Below are positions 17,483-24,860 of a stretch of 64,000 bases of DNA, piece by piece. The DNA is from Dyadobacter beijingensis DSM 21582 (GTDB lineage Bacteria; Bacteroidota; Bacteroidia; Cytophagales; Spirosomataceae). The stretch lies in the NCBI RefSeq assembly GCF_000382205.1, contig NZ_KB907786.1, positions 1,302,001 through 1,366,000 of the forward strand, given 5' to 3'. The notes under the pieces were generated by a model, which searched no databases, was not told where the DNA came from, and was given only the letters and a program-made list of their open reading frames with translations. The position numbers and the translations under genes were made by a program. Position 1 is the stretch's first letter; each line of letters opens with the position of its first letter.

Positions 17483-18994
17483 ATGTTGAACGGCCCATTT
17501 GTTCTGGCGATCGATCAGGGTACGAGTAGTACCAAAACCGTCATTTTCGATGGTGAGGGGAAGGTAGTGGCGCGCGGAAACGAGCCATTGCATACCACAT
17601 ACCTGGATGGAGGATTGGTAGAGCAGGACCCGCAGGCGATTTTTGAAAATGTGCTGACGTCCGTTTCGAAATGCATGGCTGATTTGAGTTCGAAAGGTGG
17701 ACGTATACAGGATATCCGTTCGTGCGGGATTTCAAATCAGCGGGAGACGTTTGTGCTGTGGGACCGGGCAGGGCAGCCGCTGCATCCGGCGGTCGTGTGG
17801 CAATGTAAGCGTTCGACGGCTGTCTGTGAGCAACTACGCGCTGCCGGACTGGAAGAAATGATCCGGCAGAAAACCGGTTTGCTGGCCGATCCCTATTTTT
17901 CAGGATCGAAAGTAATCTGGCTGAATAGTTATCACGAAGGCGTGAAAACGGCCATGGCCGCGGGTAATGCGTACTTCGGTACGGTGGATACCTGGCTGCT
18001 TCATAAGCTGACGGGCGGTAAAGCTTACTTAACCGACCATACGAACGCATCGCGGACTTTATTCTTTAACCTGGAAACACTTTCCTGGGACGAAGAACTG
18101 CTTCGGTCGTTCGGCTTAGAGAATTTGCATTTGCCTGATATACAGCCGTCTTCTTCGTTTTTCGGAGAGACTGATTTTGAAGGATTGTTGCCGAACCCGA
18201 TCCCGGTGACGGCTATGATCGGCGACTCGCATGCGGCGGCTTTTGGGGAGGGATGTTTTGGCCCGGGGATTGCCAAGGCGACTTTGGGCACCGGGTCGTC
18301 CATCTTGATGAACATCGGCCCGGAGCCGAAGCCTTCGCATCAGGGTATGGTCACGACCATCGGTTGGAGCGCTGGCGACCGGGTCGAATACGCGCTGGAA
18401 GGCGTGATCGTAACGTGCGGTGCGACGATCGAATGGCTGAAAACAAACCTGGGCTTGTTCAGCGACATCCGGGAAACCGAGTCAATGGCGAATGCTGTGA
18501 AAGATAGCGGCGGCGTTTACCTCGTGCCGGCGTTCAGCGGGCTGGGTGCTCCGCATTGGGATATGAACCGGAAGGCGTCCATCACCGGACTGACATTCAA
18601 CTCCAATAAGAACCACATTGTCCGCGCGGCGCTGGAATCGATCCCATTTCAGATCAAGGATGTGATCACGGCCATAGAGTCCGATACAGGTATCGCATTG
18701 CAGGAGCTGAAAATCGATGGCGGCATGACGTCCAATGGTTTTGTCGTGCAAATGTTGGCAGATTTGCTCGAAAAGCCAGTCGTGAACCTTGGCTTTCCGG
18801 AGGTGTCTGCCTTGGGTGCGGCTTACCTTTCCGGTTTACATTCAGGAGTTTATCCGAATATTGATTACTTGAAAACTTTGTGTGAAGGGCATTTGTCAGT
18901 ATCGCCGGATTTGCGGAATGGGCAGGTTAGGGCTACCTATCGCGGCTGGCAGGAAACCATTAATGCGTCAGCACAGGTTTATATAACACATTAA
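17483..18994 (+). CDS. FGGY-family carbohydrate kinase, glycerol-kinase-like
   Basis: A cytoplasmic ATP-dependent polyol or sugar kinase of 503 residues from the ATG at 17483 (a TTG lies 30 bases upstream). The N-terminal phosphate loop is AIDQGTSSTKTVIFD. Residues that bind glycerol in GlpK appear conserved: Arg-Glu in SNQRETFVLWD, Tyr in DPYFSGSKVIWL, Asp in GDSHAAAFGEGCFG (GlpK has GDQQAA, so the neighbour is changed). The actin-fold C-half carries GTGSSILMNIG and LKIDGGMTSNGFVVQMLAD. It overlaps no promoter-like gap with the next gene (2 bases), which encodes a glycosidase. It may therefore phosphorylate a glycosidase product rather than free glycerol; apulose kinase, known from apiose breakdown, belongs to this family. 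Confidence 0.88.
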   Translation: MLNGPFVLAIDQGTSSTKTVIFDGEGKVVARGNEPLHTTYLDGGLVEQDPQAIFENVLTSVSKCMADLSSKGGRIQDIRSCGISNQRETFVLWDRAGQPLHPAVVWQCKRSTAVCEQLRAAGLEEMIRQKTGLLADPYFSGSKVIWLNSYHEGVKTAMAAGNAYFGTVDTWLLHKLTGGKAYLTDHTNASRTLFFNLETLSWDEELLRSFGLENLHLPDIQPSSSFFGETDFEGLLPNPIPVTAMIGDSHAAAFGEGCFGPGIAKATLGTGSSILMNIGPEPKPSHQGMVTTIGWSAGDRVEYALEGVIVTCGATIEWLKTNLGLFSDIRETESMANAVKDSGGVYLVPAFSGLGAPHWDMNRKASITGLTFNSNKNHIVRAALESIPFQIKDVITAIESDTGIALQELKIDGGMTSNGFVVQMLADLLEKPVVNLGFPEVSALGAAYLSGLHSGVYPNIDYLKTLCEGHLSVSPDLRNGQVRATYRGWQETINASAQVYITH

Positions 18995-18996
18995 TT

Positions 18997-20583
18997 ATGA
19001 GATATTTGTTTTCTTTTGTTGCATTCTTGTGCAGCATGTCCTTTTTATTTGCCCAAAAACAGGTAGAGCGATGGGAGCGGTTTGAAGTCACGTTGACAGG
19101 TCCGCAAACGGGCAATCCATTCGCGGACGTGAACCTGTCTGCGGAATTCACAAACGGCAGCGAAAAAGTAAAAGTTACCGGTTTTTATGATGGGGACGGT
19201 CGGTACAAAGTCCGTTTCATGCCCCGGCAAACGGGGGAGTGGAAATATAAAACGTTCAGTAACAACAAGTCGCTGAATGGAAAGACCGGCTCGTTTACCT
19301 GCACAGCGCCCGGCGCGGACAATCACGGGCCGGTGCAAGTAGCTGATACTTATCATTTTAAATATGCCGACGGTAAGCAATACTATCCATTCGGTACGAC
19401 GCTGTACGCGTGGACGCACCAGCCCGAAGGTCTGGAAGAAATCACATTGAAAACGCTGGAAAATGCGCCTTTCAACAAGGTGAGAATGTGCGTTTTCCCT
19501 AAATATTACTCCCATGTAGAAAATGAGCCGCCGTATTACCCTTACGTGAAAAAATCCGAAACGAAGGATGCGAAGGGGAAAACAAAATTCGAATGGGACG
19601 TATCGCGGTTCGAACCTGCATTTTTCCAGCACCTGGAAAAGCGGATCGACGATTTGAAAAGACTTGGTATTGAGGCGGATGTGATTATTTTTCATCCTTA
19701 CGATAAAGGGCATTGGGGATTCGACAGTCTGGGTAAGGAAAACGACTTGAAATACATCCGGTACCTGACTGCCCGCCTGGCCTCGTTCCGGAATGTGTGG
19801 TGGTCGATGGCCAATGAATTCGATTATGTCAAAACGAAACCCCGCGCGGACTGGGATGCGTACACGAAGGCGGTTGTGCATGCCGACCCTTACGGCCACC
19901 TTTGCTCGATTCATAACGGCAGTGTTTACTATGATAACTGGAAGCCGGAGTTTACGCACGTGAGCATTCAAAATGGATCTACGGTCGAAGATTTTGGTCG
20001 CGCTACCTTGCTAAGGGATGTGTTTTTCAAGCCGATGGTGTATGATGAAGTGTGTTACGAAGGCGATTTGGAGCAACGATGGGGGCATTTGAGCGGGGAA
20101 GAAATGACGGAGGCATTCTGGCAGGGCGTCATCGCGGGAACGTATGTTACGCATGGGGAAACCTACAAGAACGCGGGCGATACGATATTTTGGGCAAAGG
20201 GCGGGAGGCTGATCGGCAGCAGTCCGGCCAGGATAGGATTTCTGCGGAAGGTGCTGGAAGAGGCGCCGGGGCCGCTGGAACTGTCTGATCCATGGAAAGA
20301 TCACCATACCTCGAGGGCGGATAGCAGTTACTACCTCGTTTACCTGGGCAAGAACATGCAACCGGAATGGGAGTTCAGCTTGCCGCGTAAAGGAGGGCCC
20401 AAGGCAGGCCGGAGATTTAAAGTGGAAGTGATTGATACCTGGAATATGACCGTCGACGAAAGGCCGGAGGTTTTCGAAATAGCCGAACCCGTGGAGTATC
20501 GCATTTTTGACAAGAAAAGGACCTCCATCCGGTTGCCCATGACACCCTACCTGGCTTTGCGCATCCGGGAATACAAACCGTGA
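18997..20583 (+). CDS. Secreted DUF5060 / DUF4038-like / DUF5605 glycoside hydrolase
   Basis: A 528-residue exported protein. The signal peptide (MRYLFSFVAFLCSMSFLFAQ) is followed by a DUF5060 beta-sandwich (about 22-100: RWERFEVTLTGP, GFYDGDGRYKVRFMP), a TIM barrel (about 120-430) and a C-terminal DUF5605-type beta domain. Candidate catalytic glutamates in clan-A positions are in WWSMANEFDYV and MVYDEVCYEGDLEQRWG. Proteins of this layout are glycoside hydrolases related to GH140. It begins two bases after the kinase stop, so the pair is one operon. A strong terminator follows 40 bases after its stop. Confidence 0.83.
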   Translation: MRYLFSFVAFLCSMSFLFAQKQVERWERFEVTLTGPQTGNPFADVNLSAEFTNGSEKVKVTGFYDGDGRYKVRFMPRQTGEWKYKTFSNNKSLNGKTGSFTCTAPGADNHGPVQVADTYHFKYADGKQYYPFGTTLYAWTHQPEGLEEITLKTLENAPFNKVRMCVFPKYYSHVENEPPYYPYVKKSETKDAKGKTKFEWDVSRFEPAFFQHLEKRIDDLKRLGIEADVIIFHPYDKGHWGFDSLGKENDLKYIRYLTARLASFRNVWWSMANEFDYVKTKPRADWDAYTKAVVHADPYGHLCSIHNGSVYYDNWKPEFTHVSIQNGSTVEDFGRATLLRDVFFKPMVYDEVCYEGDLEQRWGHLSGEEMTEAFWQGVIAGTYVTHGETYKNAGDTIFWAKGGRLIGSSPARIGFLRKVLEEAPGPLELSDPWKDHHTSRADSSYYLVYLGKNMQPEWEFSLPRKGGPKAGRRFKVEVIDTWNMTVDERPEVFEIAEPVEYRIFDKKRTSIRLPMTPYLALRIREYKP

Positions 20584-20622
20584 TCACGATTTTTGATTGG
20601 TTAACATAGATAGTAAAGGATT

Positions 20623-20653
20623 AAAAAGACCGGATTATGTCTGGTCTTTTTTT
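20623..20653 (+). terminator. Rho-independent terminator
   Basis: AAAAAGACC (20623-20631) and GGTCTTTTTTT (20643-20653) form a stem with an 11-base loop and a run of seven T, ending the kinase/DUF5060 operon. The A-run on the left arm would allow function in both directions. Confidence 0.8.
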
Positions 20654-20674
20654 ATTTAATCGATTATTTGTCAA

Positions 20675-20694
20675 TATTCGAAACAATTCGAATA
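20675..20694. promoter_or_regulatory. Perfect TTCGAA inverted repeat, candidate operator
   Basis: TATTCGAA (20675-20682) and TTCGAATA (20687-20694) are exact reverse complements separated by ACAA. The site lies 66 bases before the racemase-like gene, in an AT-rich promoter-like region, and a smaller palindrome AATCGATT sits at 20658-20665. Similar TTCGAA half-sites occur upstream of PUL 1 (577-638). Confidence 0.5.
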
Positions 20695-20760
20695 TAAAAG
20701 AAAGTATAAATTAGTAACGCGGCACTTTGATGGCTTTACAATCTGCTTTTCCGTACGCTT

Positions 20761-21429
20761 ATGAAACCAACTACGCTTGGATTAATCCATACTTCGGCTA
20801 CACTCGTGCCCATTTTCCAGCAGTTATGCAGCGAGCATTTGCCTGGTGTAAACCTGTTCAACATTGTCGACGACAGTCTGATCAAGGACGTAATCGCAAA
20901 GGGTGTCCTGACGCCCGGCACGGCGCGGCGCGTCGTCGATTACGTGGCATCGGCCGAAGCGGCCGGTGCAGACCACATCCTGGTCACCTGCTCGTCGATC
21001 GGTCGGGCTGTGGAGGCTGCTGCGGCGCTGGTGAATGTGCCTGTACTGCGTGTGGACCAGCCAATGGCCGATCTGGCCGTTTCAAAGGGTAAGCGGATTG
21101 GTGTGGTGGCCACTTTGCCTACTACATTGGAGCCTACCTCGGACCTTGTGCAGCGACGCGCTGCGGCCGCCGGGAAAGAGATCGAACTCACAAGTCGGCT
21201 GTGCGAAGGGGCGTTTGATGCGCTGATGGGCGGCAATCCGGCATTGCACGATCAGCTGGTCGCGGAGGCTTTGCGGGAGCTGGCGGCGCAGGTAGATGTG
21301 ATTTTACTTGCGCAGGCGTCGATGGCGCGCGTGGTGGAAACGCTATCGCAAGCGGAAAAGTCCGTACCGATCATAGCAAGTCCGCCCGAAGCGGTGCGGT
21401 ACCTGGCTTCCGTTATTAACCCAAAATAA
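20761..21429 (+). CDS. Aspartate/glutamate racemase-family protein
   Basis: A cytoplasmic protein of 222 residues with the two-lobed Asp/Glu racemase fold. The first catalytic cysteine is present in HILVTCSSIGRAVEA (about Cys80). The second lobe reads VDVILLAQASMARVVE, where two-cysteine racemases have a Cys; here it is Ala-Ser. The enzyme therefore probably does not racemise by the classic two-thiol mechanism. Single-cysteine members include decarboxylases and isomerases of small carboxylic acids. It is followed one base later by a BASS-type transporter gene, which suggests action on an imported organic acid. Downstream and convergent is the RuBisCO-like/kinase operon, which also handles a sugar acid, but a functional link is only inferred. 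Confidence 0.82.
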   Translation: MKPTTLGLIHTSATLVPIFQQLCSEHLPGVNLFNIVDDSLIKDVIAKGVLTPGTARRVVDYVASAEAAGADHILVTCSSIGRAVEAAAALVNVPVLRVDQPMADLAVSKGKRIGVVATLPTTLEPTSDLVQRRAAAAGKEIELTSRLCEGAFDALMGGNPALHDQLVAEALRELAAQVDVILLAQASMARVVETLSQAEKSVPIIASPPEAVRYLASVINPK

Positions 21430-21430
21430 T

Positions 21431-22747
21431 ATGCTGGTAATCAGGAAATTATGTGTTGTATTGGCGGTGTTAGGCCTTGTGTTGCTGGCGGTTGCCTGGC
21501 TTACCCAATCCTCCGATTTGCTCAAAGCAGCCGCATTAGGCACGGCCATCACCGGGGCGATCGGCTTCGGGGTGCTGCCGGCATTGAAGGGATACCAGTA
21601 CACGGCCTGGATCATCGCGGCGGTGGTGGCGGGCATGGCCTATCCGCAATCGTTCCTGCATATCGGGACGTTTGATTTGCGGAATAAATGGCTTATCCTC
21701 ATCGTGGTGCAATTCGTGATGTTTGGAATGGGTATTCAGATGAGCCTGCGTGATTTCTCCGAACTCGCCACATCGGGAAAAGGCGTGATCGTGGGGTTGT
21801 GCAGCCATTTCACCATCATGCCGTTAACCGGCTTCGCATTGACCAAAATCTTCCATTTCGACCCGGAAATAGCCGCGGGCATCATTCTGCTCGGTTCGTG
21901 TTCCAGCGGGCTGGCCTCGAATGTGATGGTGTACATTGCCCGGGCCAACCTGGTGCTATCCGTGGCCGTCACCGCCATGACGACGCTCGCAGCCCCCTTT
22001 CTGACGCCATTTCTCATGAGAATGCTCGCCGGAACGCTCATTCACATCCGCTTTCTGGATATGATGATGGAGATTATCAAAATCGTGATCGTCCCTATCG
22101 GCGCCGCATTGATCCACGACTTTCTCAAAACGGCCACGCCGCGCGGAAAGCGCAATCTTTATGCGGTCGCATCGCTATCGCTGATCTGGCTCGGCACATT
22201 ACCGCTGGGATTGTGGTTTTGGTTTTCAAAACAGGTTTCCGGCGCCGGCTTGCAGTCACTCGAAGTGCTGTCATTTTTCGCCGGCGCGATTTTGGTGGGC
22301 TTGCTGTACCACATCATTACGTTATCCTTTAAAAACCTCGACCGTTATATGCCTTACATCTCCATGTTCGGCATCGTATACTTCACCACCGTTACTACCG
22401 CCGCTGGAAGAGATAACCTGATGCAGGTTGGATTTCTGCTCTTTTTCGTGTCGGTCGTGCATAATTCCGCGGGCTATTTCTTCGGGTACTGGCTAAGTCG
22501 CCTGCTGGGCCTCGATAAGGCTTCTGCCCGCACAATGGCGTTCGAAGTAGGCCTGCAAAACGGCGGAATGGCCTCCGGCCTGGCCGGAACAATGGGGAAA
22601 TTGGGCACCGTCGGGTTGGCGGCAGCGGTATTCAGTCCCTGGATGAATATTTCGGGGTCGATCCTGGCGAATTACTGGCGGAGGAGGGAGGTTGGGCAGC
22701 GGCAGGGAACGGATATTTCCGAAACTGTCAAGGAGCAAAAGACTTAA
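21431..22747 (+). CDS. Bile acid:sodium symporter (BASS) family transporter
   Basis: An inner-membrane sodium-coupled importer of 438 residues with about ten to eleven transmembrane segments. Landmarks of the family are VVQFVMFGMGIQMSLRDF, GIILLGSCSSGLASNVMVYIARAN (the crossover region that binds sodium and substrate) and VGLQNGGMASGLAGTMG. Two extra N-terminal hydrophobic segments (about 5-26 and 33-53) precede the core. BASS proteins in bacteria carry many organic acids besides bile acids, including pantoate and sugar-acid-like compounds. Translated one base after the racemase-like gene. Its 3' end overlaps the 3' end of the convergent hepT-like gene by 20 bases. Confidence 0.9.
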   Translation: MLVIRKLCVVLAVLGLVLLAVAWLTQSSDLLKAAALGTAITGAIGFGVLPALKGYQYTAWIIAAVVAGMAYPQSFLHIGTFDLRNKWLILIVVQFVMFGMGIQMSLRDFSELATSGKGVIVGLCSHFTIMPLTGFALTKIFHFDPEIAAGIILLGSCSSGLASNVMVYIARANLVLSVAVTAMTTLAAPFLTPFLMRMLAGTLIHIRFLDMMMEIIKIVIVPIGAALIHDFLKTATPRGKRNLYAVASLSLIWLGTLPLGLWFWFSKQVSGAGLQSLEVLSFFAGAILVGLLYHIITLSFKNLDRYMPYISMFGIVYFTTVTTAAGRDNLMQVGFLLFFVSVVHNSAGYFFGYWLSRLLGLDKASARTMAFEVGLQNGGMASGLAGTMGKLGTVGLAAAVFSPWMNISGSILANYWRRREVGQRQGTDISETVKEQKT

Positions 22748-23174
22748 AGTCAATGTGCTTGTAGAACTGGCTATCTTGCGCTGCTTTAAGTTCTTGTATG
22801 TCGAAATTTCCAGATGCAATTTCCGCTCTTAAAAGGTCACTAATCCGTGGTTTGAGAATTGTGAGATCCTTGTTCACAATGTCGAAAACGAGTTCATAGT
22901 CGATACCCGTGTAGTCATGTGCGACGCGGTTGCGTATACCTCTGATTTGCTGAAAAGGAATGTGCGAGTATCGGCTTTTTATCTCCTCGGAAAGGCGATT
23001 GGCTTGTTCTCCTATATTGATCAGCAGGAGTAGACTCGCATTGAATTGCATTTGGTCATCCTTCTGGAAAAAATCGATAGCAGTTGTTAAATGCTGCGTG
23101 TAGATTTCGATTTTGCCCATCGATTCGAGCATGACTAAAATTGGCAAAAGGTCCCGGGAACTAGCGTGTGACAT
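22728..23174 (-). CDS. hepT: HepT-like RNase toxin (DUF86)
   Basis: A 148-residue all-alpha HEPN protein. The ribonuclease signature R-X4-H-X-Y is present as RNRVAHDY (Arg81, His86, Tyr88). In the studied HepT/MntA systems this RNase cleaves RNA and is silenced when MntA adds AMP to the Tyr of the motif. Its ATG overlaps the end of the mntA-like gene by 14 bases on the same strand, the usual arrangement. The C-terminal 25 residues extend past the typical HEPN core. It is the last gene of the minus-strand operon with the RuBisCO-like protein, and its 3' end overlaps the BASS transporter gene from the other strand. Confidence 0.88.
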   Translation of the reverse strand: MSHASSRDLLPILVMLESMGKIEIYTQHLTTAIDFFQKDDQMQFNASLLLLINIGEQANRLSEEIKSRYSHIPFQQIRGIRNRVAHDYTGIDYELVFDIVNKDLTILKPRISDLLRAEIASGNFDIQELKAAQDSQFYKHIDFKSFAP

Positions 23175-23475
23175 ACTTCAAATCTTTGCGGGCGCGGTGG
23201 AGGATAATGGGATCGGCAAATTTTTCAGGGACCAGATCTACTTTAATGTTCAGGATCGCCTGCAGTTTTTCTTTTAATTGTTCACGGACGCGATGTCCGA
23301 CATTTTGTTCCAGCAAAATATCAATATCGCGATATTCTTCGCCGCGGGCGAACGATCCGAACAAGCCGAGGCGGCTGATTCCGAACTCTTCGAAAATCCG
23401 CTCTTTTCTCAATATCGATTCAAGCTCGTGAATGGTCATATCACCCCTTTTCTTCAAAGATACCAAATTTGTCAT
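23161..23475 (-). CDS. mntA: MntA-like nucleotidyltransferase antitoxin
   Basis: A 104-residue minimal nucleotidyltransferase, the expected partner of the HepT-like RNase. The active-site motif is GLFGSFARGEEYRDIDILLE: Gly40-Ser41 and the metal-binding Asp50-x-Asp52. The spacing between GS and DxD is eight residues, slightly shorter than the commonly cited ten. In known systems the enzyme AMPylates HepT. The ATG at 23475 forms an ATGA overlap with the stop of the upstream kinase gene; a second ATG at 23439, preceded by GGGGTGAT, is an alternative start that would give MTIHELES. Either way the module is co-transcribed with the RuBisCO-like operon. Confidence 0.88.
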   Translation of the reverse strand: MTNLVSLKKRGDMTIHELESILRKERIFEEFGISRLGLFGSFARGEEYRDIDILLEQNVGHRVREQLKEKLQAILNIKVDLVPEKFADPIILHRARKDLKYVTR

Positions 23476-24860
23476 TCAAAGTCTCCTCTTCGCACCGCCT
23501 CGAAATACCCCTCCCCGCCAACCTGCCCGCCCTTGAATACCACTTCCAAACCATCCGCGGCCGAGCCGGGAGCGAACGCGCGGCAGAGCGGGGCGCCGGG
23601 GGATAACGGGGCAATCATACTGACCGCCCGGATGCCTAATGCGCGGGCAACGATGCCGGAAGTGTCGCCACCCGCAATGACGAGCCGTTTGAGTGCCGTA
23701 GCGCCGGCGGTTTCGCGCGCGATCTGCCCCAGCGCGTTGCCATAGAGCGATGCGGTGAGGGATTGGATGTCAGTTGGTGTCAATCCTTTGTCTTTGAGTA
23801 TTTTATTGGATTTTTCGAACCGTTCGTCCTGGGTGCTTTTGCTCGTGTGTATGATGAGGCTTTTTCCTTTTCTGATCATATCGGTGGCATTTTCGATTTC
23901 GCTCATAAAGTTTCTGTCGTGCGTGCCGGCAGCGATAGCCGGGGTGTCGAGGGCTATTTCTGCAAAGCCGTTGGCTAACGCGAAGTCGATCTGGCGGGCG
24001 GTGACGGGCGAGCAGCTGCCGGAGACGACCAGTAAGGGCGAGGCTTCGGAGGGCTTAGGCCATTCCGCGGGGGATTGAATGATTCCCTGCTCTTTCCAGA
24101 GGCCGGTAAGGGCTGTTTCCACGCCAGAGGAGCCGACGGAGAAATGCGGCGCTCGCGCCTGGCCGAAAGGATCGATCAATGCGCCGATGCGGGGCATCTG
24201 GTGGTCGTACAGCGCATCGAACAGGATGATCTCGTGGCTTTGGATACTATTTTCCAAGGCCGGCCATGCCTTTTCAGGGCCGCTTTCGATTTGTACGAGG
24301 TCGATCAGGCCACAGGATTTTGTTGTTTGTTTGGCTAAATGAAGCCTCAGGTCGCTTTCGTCCGAAGGGGTCGTGGGGTGTTTGCGCATGCTCGGATGGC
24401 GGTCGAGGCGGTGGATGTCGCCGTTGCTGCCGATGCCCATGCGTGCGAACAGGTTTCCGAATGCACAATAGCGTCCGAGCGAAGGCGCCGCTACGACGAG
24501 CGAGACAAAACGCGGGCCGAATATTTCCGCCCCGATGTCGATGGCCTTGCCGATGCTGCCGATTTCGGGCGATGAGTCGAATGTGGAGCACACTTTGTAA
24601 TGAATATGCCTCGCGCCGGCCTTTTCGAGCGACTGGAATGCCGGCCGCAACGTTTCTTCCATGAGCGCGGGCGTCATCGCGCGTGTCATCCCTGCGACGC
24701 CGAATGCGCGGATGCCTGGAAAGCGCGCGAGATCGTCCGGGCCGGGCGGATCGATGAACAATGCCGTGCGCACGCCGGCGCGTTCGAGGATTTCCATGGC
24801 GTCGGTGGAGCCCGTGAAATCGTCGCCGTAGTAGGCCAGAAGCAAGCCGGAGTGAGTCAT
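23472..24860 (-). CDS. Four-carbon acid sugar kinase family (DUF1537), OiaK-like candidate
   Basis: A cytoplasmic kinase of 462 residues of the DUF1537 family, which phosphorylates free sugar acids such as threonate, erythronate or 3-oxo-isoapionate. The N-terminal domain carries YYGDDFTGSTDAMEIL (about residues 10-25, substrate-binding Asp residues) and HYKVCSTFDSSPEIGSIG. The C-terminal ATP-binding domain carries RLVIAGGDTSGIVARALG. Its ATG overlaps the stop of the RuBisCO-like gene (ATGA at 24857-24860). A DUF1537 kinase next to a RuBisCO-like protein is the arrangement reported for D-apionate breakdown (OiaK with OiaX or OiaT). The assignment fits the GH140 gene nearby but has not been shown. 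Confidence 0.88.
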   Translation of the reverse strand: MTHSGLLLAYYGDDFTGSTDAMEILERAGVRTALFIDPPGPDDLARFPGIRAFGVAGMTRAMTPALMEETLRPAFQSLEKAGARHIHYKVCSTFDSSPEIGSIGKAIDIGAEIFGPRFVSLVVAAPSLGRYCAFGNLFARMGIGSNGDIHRLDRHPSMRKHPTTPSDESDLRLHLAKQTTKSCGLIDLVQIESGPEKAWPALENSIQSHEIILFDALYDHQMPRIGALIDPFGQARAPHFSVGSSGVETALTGLWKEQGIIQSPAEWPKPSEASPLLVVSGSCSPVTARQIDFALANGFAEIALDTPAIAAGTHDRNFMSEIENATDMIRKGKSLIIHTSKSTQDERFEKSNKILKDKGLTPTDIQSLTASLYGNALGQIARETAGATALKRLVIAGGDTSGIVARALGIRAVSMIAPLSPGAPLCRAFAPGSAADGLEVVFKGGQVGGEGYFEAVRRGDFE

